Positions 23,201 to 34,903 of a DNA stretch of 64,000 nucleotides are shown in pieces. Position numbers and translations under genes: made by a program. Every line of letters starts with the position of its first letter. The first letter of the stretch is position 1. A model generated the notes under the pieces. That model saw only the letters and a list, made by a program, of their open reading frames with translations, searched no databases and was not told where the DNA came from. The stretch lies in NCBI RefSeq assembly GCF_003286085.1, contig NW_020825298.1, forward strand, positions 1,364,001 to 1,428,000, read 5' to 3'. This DNA is from Drosophila persimilis. Its lineage: Eukaryota > Arthropoda > Insecta > Diptera > Drosophilidae.

Positions 23201-25080
23201 CACATACATATATAGATAATACTGTACGTAGGAGGCTGTGTGGGAGGAGGCCGCCACGTAAACAATATACGGAATTGCTAGGCACAAAATTGAAAAGAAA
23301 TTGAAAATATATGCAGATATATGTATATGTATACCGTTGTAGCTAGGGGCCATCACCTGAGTGCCGTACTGTGTCGAAAGAAATCTCAGATTAAACTAAT
23401 TTTTGGCTTGTTGCATTGGAGGCAGGATCCAGCAGTCAGCAGCCACCAGCCAGCATCCAGCATCCAGCATTGGAGCCACTGAAGTTGCCTTTGAATATTT
23501 AATAAGCCCAGCAACAGAATAAAACGAGCCAAAGAAAAGCTGCCAAATATCAACAACAACAACAACAACAAGAGGGCAGGGCAAACACTGGGGGAAGGCC
23601 CAACGAAATGGGGAATACACTATGCGGTGGAGATATACATATATGTAGGACCCAAAAGTGTTTACAGGTGCATTTTGGATCTGGTTCGCTTGGAGTCGAA
23701 TACCCACTGAATTTCCTTTGAATTGAAACAAAACTTCCATCATTATTTCCTAAGCCACATCCGCCCAAAAGGCCAAATGCTCATCCAAAACTTGTAGGGA
23801 ACCAACACTCACACCGACACACCCCCCCACACACCATTGTCCTGGGGGAAATATGAAGGAACGGGCATGGAAAGCGCCAAAAGCCAAGGTGAATGCGAGT
23901 CCCACTTCCTTTTCCTCTTCCCGGCCCTGGTCCTGGCCCTGGCCCTGGCCTATCTCTATCTCCCTCCCTCTCCCTGTCTCTTGGCTGGCGTTTTCATGGT
24001 CATAAAGGGACCTCTCCACCGCCAACGCAGGACAAAGAATTTGTACACAAATTATTGAAGGCCCAAACGAGTGCAGTGCGTTTCGGTGGCGTAAGGCTTT
24101 GTGTCTTGTTTCCTGCATTTTGAATGGCTTTTGTTTCGTTTACTTTAAGCTGCGATATTTTTGGGGAATTTTAACACTTGAACGCATTCCGATCTGTCAA
24201 TCCCTCGAGGTGCCATTCATTTATGGGAACTTTACCCGGTTTTTGTGTTACTCCAAGCCCTGCCTTGATTTTCGTCTCTCCCTTGATGAAACGCACTTTC
24301 CATCTGCCGCTTTCAGGGCCAAACTTTATCCTGTATGTCCTGTTTAAGGCCAAGATCACGAGCCATAAATAAATTTGGCACAAAATAATTATAAAAAAAA
24401 GGAAGAGAAACAAAAGCAATGAAGGCGGGAGAAGGCAGGGCACAAGCCTGGCCATAAAACTAGGAACACAGAGAGACGGCGGCACTTTTTCGATTACAAC
24501 TTTTTTGGTTCCACTTTGGAAATAGAAATAAAATTGGTCAGCCATTGTCCGGCCACGCCCCCCGCCAGTTGGCCCCCATCGTGGTTCGTGTGCGTTTGAT
24601 AGTCCTGTCTGTCCGTCCGTCCGTCTGTCCGTCCGTCGGTCTCTCCGTATCCTGTCCTGTCCGACCACCCACACAATTTCAACTTAATGACACAACAATC
24701 ACGAATGCCATAAAACATTTTCCCTGGTCGCATACACACGTCCCCATATATTCGTATATATACATATATTCTGTATATTCTGTGTGTATTTTGTGTATAT
24801 ATTGTATTTGGAAAACTATTTCCGTTGAATGCCAAACGAAACGCAGCAAATTTGGTTGTCTGGCAGTTGGTTTTTGGCTTCCATTTCGGCTCTGGCTCCC
24901 CGGACCCCGGACCCCCCTCTCCACTCCTCTCCACCCACATTGTTATTGCTGCAAACTTTTGGATGTTTTAACTGCAGATACCCTCGAAAGTGGAGCAGTT
25001 TTGGCCTGGAAGGTGGTCCGTTGTGGCATTCGGATCAATCATACGTGTCCATGGGCCAAAGTCGAGGGTACTCCCCGCTT
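20240..25080. other. Noncoding stretch
   Basis: No supported gene. It contains a CTGGCAGG repeat (20510-20560), a CCCAATCCC repeat near 22355-22392, a CTG run (22702..22724), a CA run near 23182, an AAC run near 23551, and a CCGT repeat near 24608-24645. Confidence 0.5.
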
Positions 25081-25084
25081 CGAG

Positions 25085-25260
25085 TGCCCCAAATGCCCCA
25101 CTGCCACACGGTTCAAATTGTTGCTTTGTGCAGAAGTTTTTCTATTATATTCAAATTAAACTTTTGGGCTGCCCGTCCGCCCGTCTGCCCGTCCGCCAGG
25201 TGTGGGCTCTGCAGGAGAGCGGAATGTTCCGCATATCCTTGGATATATATCTGATGTCCT
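25085..25260 (+). repeat. Dispersed repeat family 2, copy a
   Basis: Shares with 39320-39465, in the same order, a TTGTTGCTTT segment, GAA(A)GTTTTTCTATTAT.TTCAAATT and GTG.GGCTCTGCAGG. Diverged, roughly two-thirds identical by eye. Confidence 0.5.
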
Positions 25261-25269
25261 GCCTAATAG

Positions 25270-28200
25270 GGCGGCTCTGCTCTGCCGCTGCGACTTGTGG
25301 CACGTTCTGTCATTAAATATTGCAAACGGTGCCCAGGCCGAGCCGTCGCTTAAGAGCGTCATTAATACGTGGCCAGGAGTGTTCTCCAGTCTGTACATTT
25401 TTCTTTTTCATTAAATAATAAATTTCAGTGCACCTGAGACGCAGCCCCGGAGTCCGAGGCCGTGTGGCATGCACCAAGCTCCGTTTGCTCCTTGCCTCCG
25501 CCTGCCGCCTGGCGCCTTGTGCATTTTAGCAAGTTATCAAGCACTTGACTGTAATTCTATTTATTGCAGCATTTGCAGGAGGACGAAGGACGGGACGGGC
25601 CTTGCAGCAGGCACCAGAATGGTGTCGACTCCGCTGGGCAGGGGCTGCGCTTCTCCGCTGGGCATGGGGGAATCGAGTGGCAGGCAGCCAAGCTCCGAGC
25701 TCCCGGCTCCCAGCTCCAAGCTCCCAGCTCCGAAGGGAGTTCTTCAGAGATTTATGCTCTCGAAATTAAAATAATACTTTTATAATTAAAAAATGTGTGT
25801 TTGCTGGAAGGTGCATGCCCGTATTTCTGCATCTATCTAGTTATGCGCCATATTCAAGGCATCTTGAGGTGCCTCAAACGAAGGAGGGATCCCTGTTTCA
25901 AGTGGTAAATGTTGTCTTAAAGGAAAGACCCCTCTAGATACCCAGATATGAATAAACATTGACACAATTTCCTCTAAAATATGCCACAGCTTAGCCTGGA
26001 CGAAACCGCAGGGGCTGCCTGCCTGGTGTTGGCCAAGTCTTTCTGTTTAACCCCAAGGCCAGGTCTGTCCATGGCCAAGAAGCCGCTGGCAGTAAATGCA
26101 GCTGCTGTTCCTCCTGCCTGCCTGCTGCTGAAGTTGCAATTTTAACTGCCTTTTTCTCTCTCTCTCTCTAATTTCTCTGCAGTTTCCCCCCCCTCTATCC
26201 CCCTGCCCCTGCCCCCTGGCTGTTGGCCATTTTCCGACCAGAGGCTTAGCACTTGCGCTTTTCTGCAACTGCCGCAAGAGGCTGTCAGGGAGAGATGGGT
26301 TGGGATGGGCTGGGAGCAGGTCCTCTGGCCTGGAAATATAGACATAGACGACTGGCAGCCAGCGTCAGGAGTTTATTTTGTTGGCGGGACTGTATTTCTT
26401 CAAACAGAGACTCTGGGTGTGTGTGTGTGTGTGTGGCAGGGGCTGTGGCGGTGGCAGGGGGAAGACATTCAGGGAGAGAGAGTCGCACTGACAGCCGTCG
26501 TCCATATTTCTTATTGATTTATCTGTTAATTAAAATTCTTAGCACGTAACGGGGTGTGTGCGAGTAAATGGGTTGGGTTCCGCCTTGGAACATGAAGCAC
26601 ACACACTCGGAGGGAGGGGGTGGGGCAGGGGCAGAGACACATGCAACACGAAATGCATTTCAACGGCTTGTCTTCAAATTGCAATGCCAATGTCTCTCTC
26701 GGTGTCTCCTTGTCTCCATGTGTCTCTAAAACCTATATTTAACCCACTCCGAGAGGAAGAAATATTGGTTCTCTTTTAATTTGATCAAAATCCCACACTC
26801 CCCCTTCCCCTCCGCCTTCACCACTCAAGGATATGGGGTTTCGTATCGGTTGTCATTGCATTTGATTTGATTGATTTCTGAAAAACAAAAACCCAACCCA
26901 ACAATAAATAACTTTACAGCTGACGATGCAAGAAAACCCAACAAAAATACTAGATTTAAGGGAAAATACACTATATACGAGCTGCAGAAAAGATACATTA
27001 GATGCCAGATACAATCGAATAATTTACAATCTTTTTTTTGCAGGATTTTCTCTGATTTGTTCTTCGATTCCCCAAAAAAACATTCCCATACATAGGAATA
27101 TATCTACATGAAACAGTTAGTGTATCTATAGATACAGTATCTAAGCCCACATTTACAAGGTATACCCCCCGCCCCCCTAAAAACTGACAGACAGACCCTG
27201 GCAGGGGGCGGTAGACGACAGACGACAGAGACAGAGACATAAGCATATTACAATATTACACTGTCACCGGAAATGGCTATAACAACAGCAAAAACATGGC
27301 AAAAAAAAAGCCAGAGGAGGGGAGTGTGGGGGGGAAAAGGCAAGCAGATTGTATGCGACAAATGGGAGATAATGTTACTGCTGAAAAGGGGACTACGGAC
27401 TGGCGATAGAGATGGTGGCACGGGGGCACGGAGGGGGGGCAACCCAAAACTGAAGGTAAAGCCAAACGAACAGTGGGGAAGACCCTGGGCCCTGTCTATA
27501 GGATGTCTGTGCGGCACATTATTTTAACATTTTTATGCTGGCACAACGAAAATCTGACAGTTGACGTTGACTAGCGCAGAGAATATAGAATATGCTTCCC
27601 AAATAGTACAGATAGTGGATACAGAGGGCGGGGGCACCGACTGGTGGAAAATCAAGCCGGAAACGAGCAGGAAAAGTGTTAAAGGAAGCCCGAAACGAGC
27701 ACGAAAAGTGTTCAAAGAAGGCCAACAACGAGTGCAGACGGAGGATGGAATTCCTTTTGTGCCCGAGCGTTGATATTCAATCAGCAGCACTCATATATTC
27801 ATCATCATCATCAACAGCAGCAGCAACAGAAGCACCAGGAGCACTCATATCATCATCACCAAGCCACCTCCTGCGCCGCATGCCCCATCTCTGGGGCGCA
27901 CTCTCCCCTCTCCACCCTCCCCGCCTAGGCCATCATCCGAGTACATTCATGATTGACAAACCAGATCACGTAGTGAATCAGTGATGAATGTTTTTATGCT
28001 TATTGTTGAGTTCACTGAGCGAAATGAGTTGTTTGTCTGTGTCCGTGGGCTCACGTATGTGCCAATGTGTGGGCATTAGCCCGCCCTGCCCCACGGAGGA
28101 GTGGCAGGGGCAAGGGCACGTGTGCCTGCCACCAAAAAGGATTCTGAATACAATTATTTTTCAAGTTTAATTCCGATAGTTTTCAAGATCAACTCGGAAC

Positions 28201-30370
28201 AAGGAACGAATATTAATGGATCGTAATTCAGGGTAATCGTAAAACAGGAAAGATTATAAAATACAACAAGGATACATTTATGCATCCTCCAACATCCCCA
28301 AAATGTAATGTAATTTAAATATAATATTTTTTTCGATCTTTTTCGAATATTTTTCAATGGCAGTGTAGCCCATAATCCCATCAGAATAAGTAGCCTTTGT
28401 GCCATTTTTTGAAGGATGGTTAGCCTTTATCCTTTGGTTTAAGGAACGACATTCTTGCACATGGAGAGAAAATTCGGTTTCTGCAGGTCTTATTGGAACG
28501 CCATTCAAATAAAAGTAGATCTGCAGATCTTTCTTTCGATTATGGGAAATTTTTATATATTTCTATAATTTCGGAATGTTGAGAGTTGGGAAGAAAGGAA
28601 AAAGTTCAAATACACAAAAAATGGAACATCAATGGTATATGGGATGTGGGATGGGAAAAACATTCAGTCCATGGATTCTGTTATACTTTCTTGTAGACCA
28701 TTTCCTGCCCTGTCTTTTCCATATTGTTTTTGTTTAACATTTTCATCTGATTTCTACTATTTCAAGTATTGGGCAATTATTACTTTTCTTAAGGTGATTT
28801 TTCAAGGCTTTTTCCACAAGTCACAGAGACAATCTTTGCAGGGTTTTGCACCTGTTGCCTGTAGGAATTTTCCCGTGATTTTCCCATATCCCATACTGTT
28901 TGTAGTCCCACAGGGGGACAACCAACCTTTAGCTGGTAGAATTCTTACCCATTTCAAGGCACAACCTAACCTCCTGACACCCAAACACCACACTTACAAA
29001 AGTGTTTCCTTTATCCTGTTTTCGATAAACCGCAAAGAGCAGACAGCACAGGAATAGGACTAATTTAAAATGTTTTTAGCGAGGCTCAAGGGCTTCAAAG
29101 TAACCGAGAAATAGATACAAAAAAAAGATACAAACCGCAGCCACAACTGCGGCTGCTGGCTGCTGCACTGTTCTGCATTCTGCACAAAATGGCAATTGAA
29201 ATTATTAACATTCATAACATTCATAACATTCGTGAATGACAGTCGTCGTCATCGCTGGGGCGGCCAATCGATGTGGTTTTTCGAGGGGGTCTGGCTGGGT
29301 GGATGGATGGATGGATGGGGATGGGGATGTGGATGTGTATAATAAATTAGGTTGATTGCTGTGGGTATTCGTTCGCTGGAAACTCCCTTCCGTTCCCCGT
29401 GTGCAAATTGCCCGTGCAATTGCTTTCCCTTCTGGCCCCCCCACAAAGGAAAATGGGGAAATTATGCATGTGTTTGTGCTGGCACTCGAATTTCTCAAAA
29501 AGCGAATCAACTCTTTCAGAATTTGATTAGCAGTTTTCGTCCTTTGGCCTCCCATCATCAATTATTCGGGTGGGGGGCAAGCCTTGAGGCATTTCGAGAA
29601 GAAGGCGAGCAGCAATTGCAATAATTAGCGAATGATTTAAAACCGTCAGTAATCATCATTACGTTGTTGTCGTCTCCTTTCCTCAGTCGATTCCTGGTCC
29701 TGGTCCTCCATTTTGGTCTATTCTCCGCTGCCCTCATTAACAAAGGCAAAGGGACCCAACACCAGCCAGGCTTAAACACTGAACCGGGCCCAAACCGAAC
29801 CACTGGACGGACCAACAGCACCGCAGGCGTTTTCATTTCAGCTCGTGGAAATTGCAAGTGAAAATTTCGTTGGCGACGAGACCCTGCGCTAATGACGATA
29901 AATTGCGTCGCCATTCCACGGACAACTATAAATAAGTTGCGCCCGGCTCCGGCAGGGGTACGACTTGACTCCTGACCCCCTTTTGGGGGCTATCCAGGGG
30001 GTACCCCATCAACGTTAGGTAGGCTTAATAATTGCTGCGCATTCCGCACTGAATGTAATTTCGATTTATCAAATTTGAGATCGCCAGGAAAGGGTTTATC
30101 GAATGCAGGCAGATTAGGTCGGTCGAAGGCTATATAATCTATACAGCGGAAGGGATTACTGAAGTCTTGTATATGCTGATTGAGATGCCAAGCTTTTTTG
30201 GCAGCTATTTACATCGATATTGAATAAAACGATTAAGGTTGAACGTTATAACGGCGGCTAAGCTGAAGCCGATTGCTCGATTGCGCGACAGAAGTAATGT
30301 TTATACACGAGTCCGACATGCAAGCATTGCGATAAGAGATGGAACGAGAGCAGAGAACGTCGACTCGACG
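25270..30370. other. Noncoding stretch
   Basis: No supported gene. It contains GAGCTCC-type repeats near 25690-25735, a GT run at 26418, and GGATG repeats near 29300. A run of minus-strand frames near 28150-28510 has no recognisable family. Confidence 0.5.
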
Positions 30371-30580
30371 GAGCGACGACGGCAGATTTAAGCAAAAGCC
30401 GAAGCGACGAGAGCAGATATGTATAAGCAGAACACGAAGCGGCGGCAGCAGATCAAATCAGGAGCTGAAGCGGCGACTGCAGGTCTAAGCAGAAACCGAA
30501 GCGACGGCAGAGGTTCAATGCAGAAGCCGAAGTGGCGACTGCAGCTCAAATCCGAAGTCGAAGTGGCGGCTGCAGATCGA
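30371..30580. repeat. Imperfect tandem repeat, period about 31 bp
   Basis: Seven degenerate units of the form GAAGCGRCGRCNGCAG followed by about 15 variable bases. Open in both directions as Ala/Arg/Gln-rich frames because stop codons are rare in the unit; not taken as coding. Confidence 0.75.
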
Positions 30581-30589
30581 GACAATAAA

Positions 30590-33220
30590 CGAGAGAGCGC
30601 AGCAGCGCTGCCGAACGTCAGCATTTGCAGTATAGGAGCATAGGTGGTTTGTTATTGCTTTAAATCTATCTTTAAACATACATACATATACGCATATGAA
30701 TATCGATATGACTGCCTATTTACAGCTGTTTGTCCTTGTCTTTGTCTCCAATTGATACGATTATCCCACGGTGCAAATAAATCGCTAGAAAAGAGCACAA
30801 GAGCGGGGGAGCGGCAGAGTGGCGGAGTGGCTGAGAAGCGGCGACTCTTATTTAGTTATACTCAATCAGGGGACACAAACAACACTCGAGCTGTTGGCCA
30901 GTTTCAGTTTCAGTTCCACAGTTGGCCCTGGCAATGGCACAGTAAATAAACGAAGGGAAGTCTTCGCACTCTGAATGGGAGCTAGACGTAGGACTGGTAC
31001 CCTGCCCCATTCGTCCATGCTGGCAGTCGTAGTCCTAGTCAGTCACCCACTTGGTCAGTCACTTGTGCTGCACATTCAAGTGTCACTGATTTGAGGATAA
31101 GCACTTCACAGGCAACTTGATAGCCCTCTCGTTCCTCACTCTCTCTCTCCCGCTCGCCCGCTCTCTGTGGAGCCCACTCCGGGGACGGATTGAATTGGAT
31201 TCGCCTGGGATTCAGGTTGGGGTCGGGGCTTGGGGTCGTTCGGTTGGTTGGCTGGTTGGTCAGTCAGCCGTAGTTGGGAAAATATCACAGCCGTACGACG
31301 CTTTCGTTCGAGTGCCACTCGTGCAAAACGAACTAATTTGAATATATAAAATCAACGGGCAACAAACGGCAGCCAAGGGGGGATTCGAAGCCCTCCCCCC
31401 ACACACAGACACAGCGACTGACAGAAAGAGAGCAGCCCCAACCGAGTGACTGAATGACCGAATGACTGAATGACTGGCAGAGTGAAATTGATGAAAACAA
31501 AAGCCGTCATTATGCTGTAGCCAACTTTTTGTAGAGCTTTAATTGATACTCCCTTAACCGTACGGAAAACAGTTGACAGTCCTGGCGGAAAAAGGGGTTT
31601 CCATTTGATTGAATGGAAGGAATAAATAAGTCCCATCTGTAGAGGGGAAAAGCGTCTGAAAGGAGTCTGAATCGAGCCAATTATGAATTTGATTCACTTT
31701 TGTGGATGATCTTTTGAGGTGCTGCCGAAAGGTAAAACCATTTATCTCAAGTTTTAGTTTTTGCCATAAATTCAGGGATTAAACATAGAATTAACTCTCT
31801 AATTAATATACCTTTTCTTTGATACGTTTTCCAATATGTAATTTCAATTAAAATATCCCCCGATCTCTAGCTAAGCCACAGAGAATTTTTATAGCAGAAT
31901 TCTGCTGGCCACAAAATGGCCATTCAAGGGCTGGCTAACTGGATGGCCGACTGGGTAACTGGCTGGGCAATAAATTAGCGCAAGTAATTTGTGCAATTAA
32001 CTAAAAACAGTAAAAACCGCTATTAGTTCTCGATTCTATGCGCGAATGCAGCAATCCATTGGCCATAAATTAAGCAAATGGCTAACGACTGGCTAAGTTG
32101 CGTGGGGCCACTGTGGCATGTGGGGCGTGGGCGTGGCAGAGTCAGCTAATTTATGTTTTAACACACTCGCACATGCAAATTAGCTCGCACACATATGGAA
32201 TGAACTCAACAAAGGGACAATGCCACTTGGTGGAGTGTTGCAACGCGGAGATACTTGGTAATCAGGTGGGGGGAGGAGGACCTCCTTTGAGGATCCACAC
32301 AGGCTCCTAGCGATCAAAAACCCCTTCCTTCTGGCTGTTACAATCCTGTTCATGGGCACATCATGCCCTACGACATGCTGTGCCACTAAAGGGTACAATA
32401 AATTCATATATTTTACATCTGCGTAGCCCCCATAATGAGCTCAAGTTTGGTCTGAAGTCTGGGGCTGTGGCTGGGGGCCTAGGGTTCTTTGCGGTTCGGC
32501 GACTGGCAACAACTGTTGACAAAATGAAATCAATAAATATTGAGCGCAAATCAATTAAAATCCACAGCGAGAGAGTCCAATCCAAAACTTCTGGGAGTCG
32601 GGAGTCTGGGAGTCTTGTGTATTTGCCCCCGAAATGAAAATATTTGACAATTTGCGGTTTTCACAAAATTAAATTTCACCCACAAAAACGCACACACACA
32701 CACACGCACACTCGCACACACACGGAAGTGAAGAGCGAAAAGCGAGAGGATTTTCAGGATAAATATGTACGAACGAGTAGTATTCTAATTTATTTATACG
32801 GCTTATTAAACTTTGTTGTAAGTTGTAGTATTTAATTAAAAATTTTTGTCAAATTTGATTTGTGGCATGCCCCCCGTTGCAGCACCAGGGCAAAAGTGAC
32901 AGTTCAACCAACAATTTATAAATCAAATTAAATGAATATTCCGTGAATATTCTGTGGGTGTATGGAAATTCCACTGGAAGGCAGGGCAGATCCCAAGTAC
33001 CAGGAGTATAAACTGATTATTTGCTTACGAAATTCTAGTGTTTTTGTCTGTTCAAATAGAACACGAAATTGGATTAATGATGCAAGCAGGCTAGCCAATA
33101 AAGCTTATAGAAGGGCAAAGTAAATTAACCTCTAAATGATTTTAAAATGGGGTCTGTAATTAGTTTTGGAAATTGGTTTAGTATTTACACAAAATTTTAC
33201 CATTCAAAGAAATCCATGTG
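30590..33220. other. Noncoding stretch
   Basis: No supported gene. AT-rich blocks with TTAATTAA-like motifs and a CA run near 32690. Confidence 0.5.
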
Positions 33221-33229
33221 GGTGTCGGT

Positions 33230-33570
33230 GGGAAGCCGCAGAGCGCAACAGAGGCTGTAGAGATAACAGAGCAGGTAACAGAGCGAGTAACAGAGCAATT
33301 TACAGAGCAAGTAGCAGAAAGAGAGAGAGACTACCAGCGGCCGTCGAACAAAGAGAGCAGAGAGCGCAGCCTAAACGATCGACGCCAAGTACATAATTCG
33401 GTGCCAAAGTCTCAATCAAGCCACGCGCATATTATGCCGCAATTTTAATTAAATTAAATTATTTTAATCATAACAAATGAAAGGCCAAGTATAATAAAAC
33501 CTGGCGTCCTGGATTAAAGTTTAACTACGGACACTACGGTCCCCCTAAGCCGGGGACCACACACATTTGC
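33230..33570 (+). repeat. CAGAG-rich repeat tract ending in a stable hairpin
   Basis: Short repeats of TAACAGAGC(A/G)A(G)GT lie at about 33260-33310, followed by GA-rich DNA. Further on, GGTCCCC and GGGGACC form a perfect 7-bp stem around a 7-nt loop (33538-33558). It could be the end of a Helitron-like or other mobile element; unproven. Confidence 0.35.
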
Positions 33571-33769
33571 GGAAGCTTTGGACAAAAGGCTTGCTATTAG
33601 AGCTGGAGAAGCATCGCCCTAGTGTAAAAAGGGGATTTACAAATAATAAATTTAATATTTTAGTGTGCTATCGCGATTACCTAAGCTATAGGATGATTAT
33701 TTATATGAAAAATAATCTTGTTGAATTTGTATTGTATTCATTTCATACCCTTAATGGGTTAATTTTAAG

Positions 33770-33830
33770 CGACAATCGATGTTTCATCGATATATTGCTA
33801 TCAAAAAATCGACAGCATCGATGTCCTCAA
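33770..33830. promoter_or_regulatory. ATCGAT-motif cluster upstream of the PAM2-like gene
   Basis: Three ATCGAT motifs within 60 bp (AATCGATG, CATCGATA, CATCGATG), resembling DREF/BEAF sites, lie about 400 bp before the ATG at 34225. Confidence 0.4.
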
Positions 33831-34224
33831 ACATCTGATTCTCCAGCTCTCAAAGGCTTGCTATTCTCATTTCCACGTCTCTTTATTGACAAATTCTTCC
33901 GCTCGCAGCTGAGAGAGTAATACAGGCGCTCCCTCAGAGAGCGGCAGGTGTCTTTAATTAGAGATGACACTATCGGCAGGTGCCTGCGTACTCCACAGTG
34001 ATTGTTTGGCGAGTTGGAATGCTTTTTCTCCGCCTACTCAGGATACTTGAAAGAGAGAAATATATGCACAGTATATCAAATATTCCATAGTGTAAAGTAG
34101 GCCACGGTAATAAGCTCCAATTGAAAGGCGAACAAAACCTTTCAATCAGTTCAAAGTTAAGTCTGAATCGGAAATCGTAGAGTCAAAAAATAATATTTTT
34201 TTTGTGAATATAGTTTGCCGAACG

Positions 34225-34903
34225 ATGTCCTGTGATAACGATAGCGAATCTATAAAGGAAGTAAAGCGTGAGGAAGGCGGCGAGGTCTCCGGGGGAAGCC
34301 GCTCTTTGACAGTCGGCGAGGTCCGTTCGCCTGGAGTGGACCGCCTATGGTCCGCAGTCCATGAGTCCATCGGGCCAGCCGATGCTGGTCCCGGGGGCAG
34401 TGGCCCCTTGCCTCATTGCGGGCGTCCAGACGGAAGTCGTAACTGGACAGCCCTTGGGGCCCCGGGTGGCCGTCACACACTCAATCCCTATGCGGCGGAG
34501 TTTGTGCCACGCGTCACGGATCACATATTTGCGGAGAAATTTAAAAACTGTAGGTTTCAAGTCCAATCCAATCTGAACCGATTCCCATCATGCTTTCTAT
34601 TGATCAGCAGGGGTGTGCTTCTCGCCCTGGAACTCTCCGCCGAGCATATCGTGTGGCCAGCGCTACGACAGCATTTGGCGTGAGAACAGCATGGAAGAGC
34701 AGCTGCCTCGTCGGGAACAGGATGAAACCATAACAGAGCCGCAGCTGCCACAAAAGCCTGAGACGACACTGCCTGCGGTTCCGGAGGAACCCGAGGAAGC
34801 CGAGGAGGCCGAGGAGGAAGAGGACGTGCCCCAGCCAGTTAAGGTCAAAAAGAAACGCTTTAAGATCCCTGCTGGGCTCCAACGACGCTGCAGCCTTATG
34901 TAG
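34225..34903 (+). CDS. Small protein with a PAM2-like motif, possibly a decaying gene
   Basis: A two-exon model, 34225..34549 and 34608..34903 with a 58-nt GT-AG intron (an acceptor three bases later also works), gives about 206 aa. Just before the intron is HTLNPYAAEFVPR, an excellent match to the PAM2 consensus that binds the MLLE domain of poly(A)-binding protein. Exon 2 has SPWNSPPS, then an acidic Glu/Pro-rich tract and KVKKKRFKIP. Oddities: between about 34340 and 34480 a second frame also looks protein-like (AYGPQSMSPSGQPMLVPG). After the stop, another frame continues acidic (EQEQQEDPESVTEEEPEP). This suggests compensating frameshifts and a truncated end relative to an ancestor. The parent gene is not identified. 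Function as a PABP partner in translation or mRNA decay is inference. Confidence 0.5.

Noticed and set aside
24171-24674. 167-codon minus-strand frame
   Set aside because: Its start lies in the GGAC repeat tract; no domain; overlaps other equally open frames.
28154-28508. Two overlapping minus-strand frames with fair composition
   Set aside because: Short, no family, no splice partners, and the DNA is AT-rich intergenic in character.
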